A stretch of DNA of 64,000 bases from Echinococcus granulosus. Lineage: Eukaryota; Platyhelminthes; Cestoda; Cyclophyllidea; Taeniidae. Positions 56,798 through 64,000 of this stretch are shown in pieces. Numbering within the stretch: the stretch's first letter is position 1; each line of letters opens with the position of its first letter. Made by a program: the position numbers and the translations under genes. The notes beneath the pieces were generated by a model, which saw nothing but the letters and a program-made list of their open reading frames with translations, did no database searches and was not told the origin of the DNA. The stretch lies in the NCBI RefSeq assembly GCF_000524195.1, contig NW_020170382.1, positions 2,393,311 to 2,457,310 on the forward strand. Reading direction: 5' to 3'.

Positions 56798-59700
56798 TTA
56801 AACAAACATGTAACGTAATGTAATCTTGGTTTTAAAATATACCAGAAGAGTATACGGGCACTGTTGCATTTGTGAGAAGTACAACCAATCTCCGAGCATG
56901 TGCGTACGGAAGCTGCTGGTGCCTCGGTGGTCTTGCGTAAGAACATTGGCAAATAAGGACCGAACTTATTTATTTTTATCTTGATGCAATGATTCACAGT
57001 TTGCATTTTGAAGCATGCGTGATTTTATAAAAGCCTATTCTATTTATACGGCGTAGTCAAAACCCGCATACACATATCCATCGGACATATGCTGACGATC
57101 ACTGGAGTTCGTACACGAAATGCTTTTATTTTAATTGCTTAACTTCCTACTAAACCGTTCCCTTTCCTGCATAAAAACCATTTTCTTATCATAATAGTGT
57201 TGTGCAAACTTCGCACTTTCATTTGCCCTTAGGCAGTTCTTATGCTTTGATGGGCACCTCTCCATCAGAAACTGTCAATTATTACCTCCCTAAGTTTTGC
57301 CTTAGGGTAAAATTCCACCTTTTCTGCTCAGATGTGTTTGGTTCTACGGGAGTGCTTCGGATTCATAAAATGACCTTGGATTCGCATCTATTTTTAAAAT
57401 CTTAATTCATAGATTTCCACTGTGCTTGGTGGGCAAACATCCAATTATTGCTACCATTGTATATAGAAATATATCGTTCACCATTTTTAATACAATTTCA
57501 CTCCTCTGTAGTTTCTGAAAAACCACATGTTTTCCAGTAAATTTTTATTATGTTGCAGAGTCAGTAAAATGTTACTGCTTAGGCACAGATGTAAGATATG
57601 AAGGTGGTATTCCTCAAATGTTGTTTGTAAAATGTCATAGTTTTTCGGAATATACGAGTTTTAAGGCCAGCATCAGGGTTAAGTGAAATTCCCAACCTCA
57701 ATCTGTTACTAGCTGCATAAATTACACTTTATGACTCCAATTTCAAAATCGTAGCGGCGGTGCGTTCAACTTGGTCGTGACTCATTCAGTGCATAAATAC
57801 ACAATATACGTTCTCATTTTTGAGAAACGGGCTTAAAACTGAGGAAAATAAGCATAAATATATTGTAAGGGACCATTTAATTGGTTTCTGATGGGAATCA
57901 CATGTCGCAGTCTGGACACCTGGTTGTGCTAAAGTACTACCACTTGTCATAATTTTTAACTATTAAACTACTATTTAAGTAACAGAGTTACAATTTGTAC
58001 GGGATCAGAAGCACTGATAGGCAGCTCTATTGTTGCAGATTCAAGCATTCCCTTCCTAACAAGACCTGGTCCATCCAGTTATGGTGATCTAATAACATAT
58101 ACCCGTCACATACGTGTGACTTGACAGAGGTGTTAATAAAACGGGCACCAACCTTGACCTCTGCTTTAAAAGTGCATCTACAGTGACATGCAACATCTCA
58201 AAATAGCATTCAATGGCATTCATCCTCTACTCAGACATCATCCAGCCCTTTGAGCTACAGACGCGATTGATAATGACTTTCTTAAGAACGCTCCAAACGC
58301 GGTATTTTAAGGGTTTAAACCTACGGAATAGGAAGACCAACGAATAAGAAAAACAGCTGTGAAATTTTTTTTTAAAAACACCAAGAAAGGAACAGTCGGT
58401 TAAAATATGCAAGGGTTTCTTTAATTAACAATTGCAAGTCGGGACCTTACGTTAATCTTTAGTTGCTTATGGGAAAAGGTGAAGCGGAAATGAAAGCTCG
58501 GTTATTTTGTAAAGATATTGGATACTAAAGCCGTCGTTTCCCGACTACTATATTAAACATTCTTATTAGAAATTTAGAGTTCCTCAAATATGGAAGCTTT
58601 GAAAAAAAATTGAAGGGGGCTGCATCGTTTAAATAGCTACTGCTAGTGACGAGCCGTAGGATAATGGAAAATTTAAGTAAAACGTGGGTGGCTCATTGCA
58701 TATCAATGTCCGTTAAGTAATGGCTTATTTTTATAAAAATTGAAGCGATTTTTAATGTAATACGAGAATGTAAAATCCTCTCAAATAATAAAGCCGCCTA
58801 GGCAAATTAACTTGCTCACCAGGTAATGCTTTTGGAATCCTAATGCCCTTGCTTTTCTGTGTTACCGATCTGGAAGCGATCCCATTTTACACAACATACT
58901 GACAGAAGAGAGACATCAATTTCGTTCAGCTAATAGGGGTCGGCATGGACAGTGATTCATAATTCGACGGAATAAACTGACAAATACTGGTGAGAAGTTA
59001 ACTAGCTGATCAAATGACTTTAAATTTGAATTTTGAAACAAAAAAAATTACACATTAAGACTTGAACAGCTCTTGTATAAACTAGCAAAACACAAGGCAG
59101 TGGTGATCAAAATAGACCATAAACTGCGTTTTCTGCAATACTGATGATGCAGTCATAAAGGACTTCAATATATTTCATACAGAAAACCTGCTAGGACGAG
59201 AGGGAAGGACTATATGGCGATAATTTGGTTAACTTAGATTCATTTTGAAGCCCGAAAAATGACTTTATCAATGTAGTTGACGCGAGTAACTTAATAAAAT
59301 CGTCGTTTTAATGGTCCACCTTATTAAGCTCTTAATGGCCCACTTATGAGGAGCACTAAGCCATTAGTACCTGTTCCGTTGCCTGCGAAACCGATTCCTT
59401 AGGAAAAGATAGTTATAATATGTGATTTATAAGGTCTAAACCTTGAGCTATAAACATTTTCAATCACAAGGTCTTTTTTTTTAATGGAATTGTCTCCATC
59501 AAAATGTCATGACTGGATTGAGTTGAGTGTCATTTCGATGGCTTCTAAGTAAACTCCATACAATTAGCAATTTTGATACAAATTACATTTTTAAGTAGGC
59601 CTTCATGAATTGCAAAACCTTTTGTTTTATTTGGACGCTTTCAATCTTAGCAAAACTACGACATTATCTCAAAAACACTAAATTCATCAAATTGAAGTCA

Positions 59701-60818
59701 AGCGTCTTTTAAAATCGAATAATGTTTTAGTCAAATCAGTTCTCAAAAGACTTAAAAATGTTAATTAAATTGATCTTTATTGATAAATTCTGCTTTTCCA
59801 AGATACCGTGTTTGAAAGTGGAGAAACTTCGCCATTTCCGTAGAATTGACTTATCATCATTCCAATGTAGCTGGAAAAAATACTAACGGGTTAATAGCGT
59901 TGATTTGAGTAAAACTACAGGTTTTTCATTAAAACACAGCGGACTAATTGTCTTTGAGCATGTTCGCCAGCAGGGTCTCGGCGGGAAATAGACTACCGAA
60001 GACGCGACGAGTTGCACTTTTCCTATTTTGCATTATAGACGCGTGGGTTTAATTAAGAAGGTCATGGCGTCACGGGGGGTGACACTGATGGCGCCATGGG
60101 GCTAAACACAAAACTTATATCTAGTAAACCTACGGTACGGAAGATTTCCATCTATTTGCAAGAGTGAGATATGCAGTATTTATACAAACTTAAGTTTATT
60201 ATTTCACCACTTGCCTCATACATATCATAATACCTGAACAAATGATCAAACGAAGCATTGGGCTACAAGAGCTGTTATTCGGAAATCTTAGGATATCGCT
60301 GCTGAGCAAGTGTTTTTAATATTCCCAAGGTCATTTTGATGGTTTCATTAAACCAGTCCTAACTGATCGGAAGCGAAATAACTCACAGGTCTAAAAAACG
60401 TTCAATGTTTCCTCAACGTTAAAGTTTTTGTTCGTTTGAAATATCTGATGAATCATTTATCCTAAAAATACTTCCCATTGCAAACGGAAATCCTTCAGCT
60501 ATGTAATGGTGCAGGGGAAATCGAGAATGAGCTCAAGAAAAGATTATTTGCATTATCCAAAAGCTAAATTTCTAAAAAAAAAAACAATTAGCCTGGTGTT
60601 TTGTGATTGGAAAGCCAACTTGTTACACAACCGCGTTCTCCAGGGGATAGACTGTAAAAGTGTAGCGATGTCTAACCGAACCACTCATAATTTTCTATGG
60701 GTAGGAGCCCGTTCGGTCTTTTTGACGTGTAGAATAACCAAAAAGTGTGTGCGTGTTTTGTCGATTTGACTCGCGAGAACCTGATGATTTGCTCAAAATG
60801 TTATTTTGGCAAAAATTG
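56798..60818. other. Intergenic, with one GC-richer block
   Basis: AT-rich, no gene. The block 59950-60110 is GC-richer and contains short palindromes (see the regulatory entry). Confidence 0.4.
59950..60110. promoter_or_regulatory. Candidate regulatory block with palindromic motifs
   Basis: GC-richer than its surroundings. It contains an aaggtcatgg nuclear-receptor-type half site, an inverted repeat gtcac-5 bases-gtgac (60069-60083), and a 10-bp palindrome atggcgccat (60088-60097). It is not an open frame of note. The regulatory role is inferred. Confidence 0.22.
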
Positions 60819-61236
60819 TGAAGTATAGACACGGGGCAGTATACCGGAACGGTACTATTCACTGCGCTCTGCACAAATTTCCTCTTACTTGAAACCCCCG
60901 TACTATGAAATGTCCGTTGAATCTAATAGGAGTGATTCGAAATTGCCTGCTTTACAGAGCAGCAGCTCTAACCCAATTTCAAAGTGGTCTAAGACTCCTA
61001 TTGAATAGTTTGTGTAGGCACTTGAGGAANNNNNNNNNNNNNNNNNNNNNNNNNNNNNNNNNNNNNNNNNNNNNNNNNNNNNNNNNNNNNNNNNNNNNNN
61101 NNNNNNNNNNNNNNNNNNNNNNNNNNNNNTATAATGGTGATTAACTCACGAACAAAGTACTTTAAGAGGCTTTCTGTGGCTGTCTGATTTTTCTTATTTG
61201 AAACACACAAACTTATTTGGTTACCTTACATTATAA
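60819..61236 (-). repeat. Dispersed repeat family 2, copy 2 (contains assembly gap)
   Basis: Inverted relative to copy 1 at 27817-28232. Read on the minus strand it has the order taatcaccattata, gap, ttcctcaagtgc, attagattcaacgg, caagtaagagg and taccgttccggta, then cgtctatac-type sequence. The length with the gap is about the same as copy 1 (418 versus 416). The gap splits both copies at the same place. Confidence 0.75.
61030..61129. other. Assembly gap, 100 N
   Basis: Exactly 100 unknown bases, a placeholder of unknown real length, inside repeat family 2. Confidence 0.99.
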
Positions 61237-61639
61237 ACTACTAAATTTGGCGAGTGCTTGAAGGACTATCCAATGAAGACTTCAGAAAATGTAGGTTGTG
61301 ATACTTTCAGCTAAAGTAAATCGTTTTCTACTTCCCGAAAATATGTAGTGCCTTTTCATCCGAGTAATGCTTCCGCGTGAGAGGCACTGGTTTCAGGTCA
61401 CTATGGTGTTAGCAAACGCTTTATCTGGCAGTCCAATCTTCAAATTTTCCTGTATGTGACTCATGTGTGAGTTGTTCTCACCTGTCAAAATTAGCAAAGT
61501 CAGGTGAAAATCTAATAAACTAAGTAAAAATTCTCATCTTTTAAGCACAAAGCAATTTTTTGCAACTGGAATGAGCCTGGACGTTTAGTTGACAAATCTC
61601 TTTAAGCGCTTTTATGATGGCAAAAAGAGGAGTTGAGAA

Positions 61640-61870
61640 GTTCCTCTTGATTTCCAGCCGCCCCAGTTTGGTTAACTCATCGACTGGGCTTCAGCTACCT
61701 GCATGACTAACATCAATTAAACATCCAATAGGTAATCAATAAGCTTCATAATCGATCGGCATCACCGGAAATGCAAATGGCCAAGCACCGATAAGCGGTC
61801 AATATTCGCCCAGGTGCTGCAGCTGACTCCAATTTATTGATACAAGGGTGGGGGGGGGGGGGGGTCAGTG
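61640..61870. promoter_or_regulatory. Candidate enhancer-like element
   Basis: A dense run of transcription factor type motifs: an atgcaaat POU octamer, several TAAT/ATTA and atcaat motifs, ccaat, cgataag (GATA-type), and two adjacent E-boxes (caggtg, cagctg). The block is non-coding in all frames I read, and GC-richer than its surroundings. It ends in a 15-base G run. The function is inferred from motif density. Confidence 0.28.
61850..61864 (+). repeat. Poly-G run, 15 bases
   Basis: An uninterrupted run of G that follows gggt. Such a run is rare in AT-rich DNA. It is prone to sequencing-length error and could form a G-quadruplex between strands or RNAs. Confidence 0.85.
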
Positions 61871-64000
61871 GAGCATTACTCATTTATGAGGTGAGATTTT
61901 AAGCCGAGAGAAGTGGAGTGGAGGGGACGGTGTGGTGTGGCATTAATGGACAAATTTTAGTCTCTTAAGGAGGGCAAGCAAATATAAGCTGTCTAGACCC
62001 GCGTTGTGAATACCATACGTGAACTTGACCCATAAAAATGCAATCCACTAACATCAAATTTTATTTGGGGCAGATGCGGTCGCAAGATTTATTGCGCAGA
62101 TTGGTTATGGGGTGAGCGCATGAATGAGTTGGTGAAAATATGCCCCTGTGAGTGCCGCTCACCACAATTTCTGCCCTGCTTCCAAAGGTATTGTTAAACG
62201 CATTCAAACGCGCAACAGCGATTTATCTGATTCGGTTTCAGAAAAGCGGCTTTGGACTGAGAGCTAACAAGCTTTTATGAATAAGGACCAACACTAAAGG
62301 AAAAGGGGACATACTCTCTCGAAGCGAGGCTCTATAACTCAGCTGAAAAAGGGAAGTAGTTTTGCGCTGTCGCTACAGTGTAGATGGAAGAGTTAATCAA
62401 AAGGTGTGAAAATCGCTCCAGTCCTTCGTGCAGTACAAAGTCTGTAATTTATTCGACAAACAAGTGGTTATATGCACCTCGTTAATAATTGCAGCGTTAT
62501 TGCTCTTTTGGACGTAAAGACATAATTTCTCGTTTAGTAGCTTGTTTTGTGACAGAAATTAGGTGAGAGAAGAAACTAAAGCATAATTTATTATTTTTTC
62601 CTGGAACCAAAAGCGTTTTTTGAGATGGCGGCAAAAATCCTCGGATTCTGAAGAGTGGCATAACGCCGAAAGCCCGGTAAATTTAACACATAGCGATTGC
62701 TAATCAGCGTCAGCATCCACGCATTTCATGGGACTATCTAAAATTAAATGGTAAAGTGATTTAGAAAACAATAATAAATATGGAGCACATGCACTTAGCA
62801 TAAAATAAAATATTATTGCCTGTGATAATCACACAGCAAGATCAAAGCGAAGAGGATCATTCTCACCATAACTTATTCCTGCTTCAAAGAACATTGCAGC
62901 TGTGAAAACACAGGAGTCAGGATGATTTGGACGCAAAAATTATTAAACCAGTCAAATTTTTTAATAATCATAGTGTTTGAGACATTTGTGATGGGAAAAA
63001 TGAGATTTCAAGATCGAGCTAGGAGAAGAAAAGTACGATTGAACACGTGACTTTTAAGTAAATCTGCTACCATAAATATTTGCAGATTTTCCTTCATTAA
63101 AATCCAATCCTGCTAACCCTTTTCTTAATTTTCCTGTTGACATATCTCACTCATTCCTAGTCAAATTTTAGACTGTAAAGTAGGCGATATTTGCAAGTCA
63201 ATGATTCTGAAAAGAGAGATTCTTTTATTGTTGACAGTGTCATTAGATACCAAGAGTAAATAGGAAATCAAATTTTGTTATTATTCCGCAAGCACTTAGC
63301 CATTCGGAATTCAGGGATGAATGATGATGCATACAACTTTGAGGGAAATGCATGTCTTTTGCCATAATTCAAGTACCTGTAAGGGCATAAACAGGCAATT
63401 TTATAACCCTTCAAATACAAGAGGTGTTGTCCAGTTGCTACCCCCTCGCATAGCATACTAGTTAAGGCGGGTGCTTATTGAAAGTCATTAACCAGTTTAT
63501 CTACTAACGTTCCCTCCATCAAACACTTTCAATGATTTTAGTCGGAAGCGGTATTTACAACTTACCCAAGGAGATTTATTTATTGTCTCCATTCGTAAAA
63601 AGATAGAATAAAGAAAATGGCACTTAAATTTTGATCAATGGTATTAGCATGGCTTCCGAGTTGCCTCTAAAAATGTTGTGAGGCAAGCAAGTCTGGAGGT
63701 AAAATTATTGTTGCCATACAGAAAACAGGAATTATTTGTAGACATTTAGGATTCTATCAATTCTAATTCTGTTCAACATTTAATGCAGTTTCAACGGCCC
63801 TTCTGATAAAGGTGTCCATCCACTCAAACATCTACAACAGATGCCTTCATTCTCTGGCGCTTAGGGCTGATAATCAGACACAGGAATCAGGATTTCTGTA
63901 CTTTGAGAAAGGCTTGCAGAAAATGTTAATAATATGTTTCTGAGTTGTCCCTGAAGAAGTTTCTGACCATTTAATTATAGAAGTAACTGTTAGAAATAAG

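Larger units (their letters stand above)
61237..64000. other. Intergenic, no supported gene
   Basis: Apart from the enhancer-like block and a hairpin with an 8-bp stem (ggtgagcg at 62111-62118 and cgctcacc at 62156-62163), the sequence is AT-rich with no supported gene up to the window end. Confidence 0.4.

Noticed and set aside
60905..61210. Open frames crossing the N gap, also at 27813-28112
   Set aside because: Their length comes from unknown bases translated as X. They are not evidence of coding.
1..64000. Spliced-leader RNA gene, CRISPR array, bacterial operon or integrated viral genes
   Set aside because: None was seen. No leader-like sequence with a donor and Sm site was recognised, there are no regularly spaced repeats, and there are no viral protein motifs.

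Overview
The window looks like AT-rich, gene-sparse nuclear DNA of a metazoan, most likely a parasitic flatworm (trematode or cestode). Evidence: intron-containing animal genes, very short introns (31, 34 and 42 nt) at the 5' ends of two genes followed by introns of hundreds of nt (a pattern known from schistosomes), dispersed repeats, and two 100-N assembly gaps. I cannot name the species. There are no bacterial features, no CRISPR array and no confident RNA gene.

The left 26.5 kb holds a compact cluster. Its members are SMCO4 (7927-8118, minus), a SIRT5-type sirtuin (9248-13673, plus, 6 exons, 271 aa), exportin-T (14090-22129, minus, 13 exons, 1140 aa) and hyccin/FAM126 (22831-26500, plus, 2 coding exons, 518 aa). 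I rebuilt the exon structures by joining frames at GT/AG sites and checking phase and family alignment. In all three multi-exon genes the exon lengths add up to an exact multiple of three. SIRT5 and XPOT are tail to tail (416 bp apart). XPOT and hyccin are head to head (701 bp apart). SMCO4 and SIRT5 are divergent, with a repeat copy between them. The jobs are housekeeping ones: ER/membrane small protein, lysine deacylation, tRNA nuclear export, and plasma-membrane PI4-kinase complex.

From 26.5 to 64 kb the only confident gene is an intronless EF-hand protein (38589-39047). The rest is AT-rich DNA with scattered islands of better coding composition. Several look like single exons of long-intron genes: 37338-37399, 39453-39731, 42708-42848, 44463-44667, 54588-55095 and 55880-56026 on plus, and 48374-48470 on minus. 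Other islands look like conserved non-coding regulatory blocks (about 50620-50760, 59950-60110, 61640-61870). All are inferences that need transcript data.

Two dispersed repeat families are visible. One is about 195 bp with four copies (5571, 8741, 31195, 56629). The other is about 320 bp plus a gap, with two inverted copies (27817-28232 and 60819-61236). Both N gaps fall at the same internal position of the second repeat, so the assembly breaks there for a reason. The most unusual observations are this coincidence, the phase-compatible pieces of a possible membrane glycoprotein between 39.4 and 44.7 kb, and a GC-rich hairpin that places a candidate splice donor in its loop.
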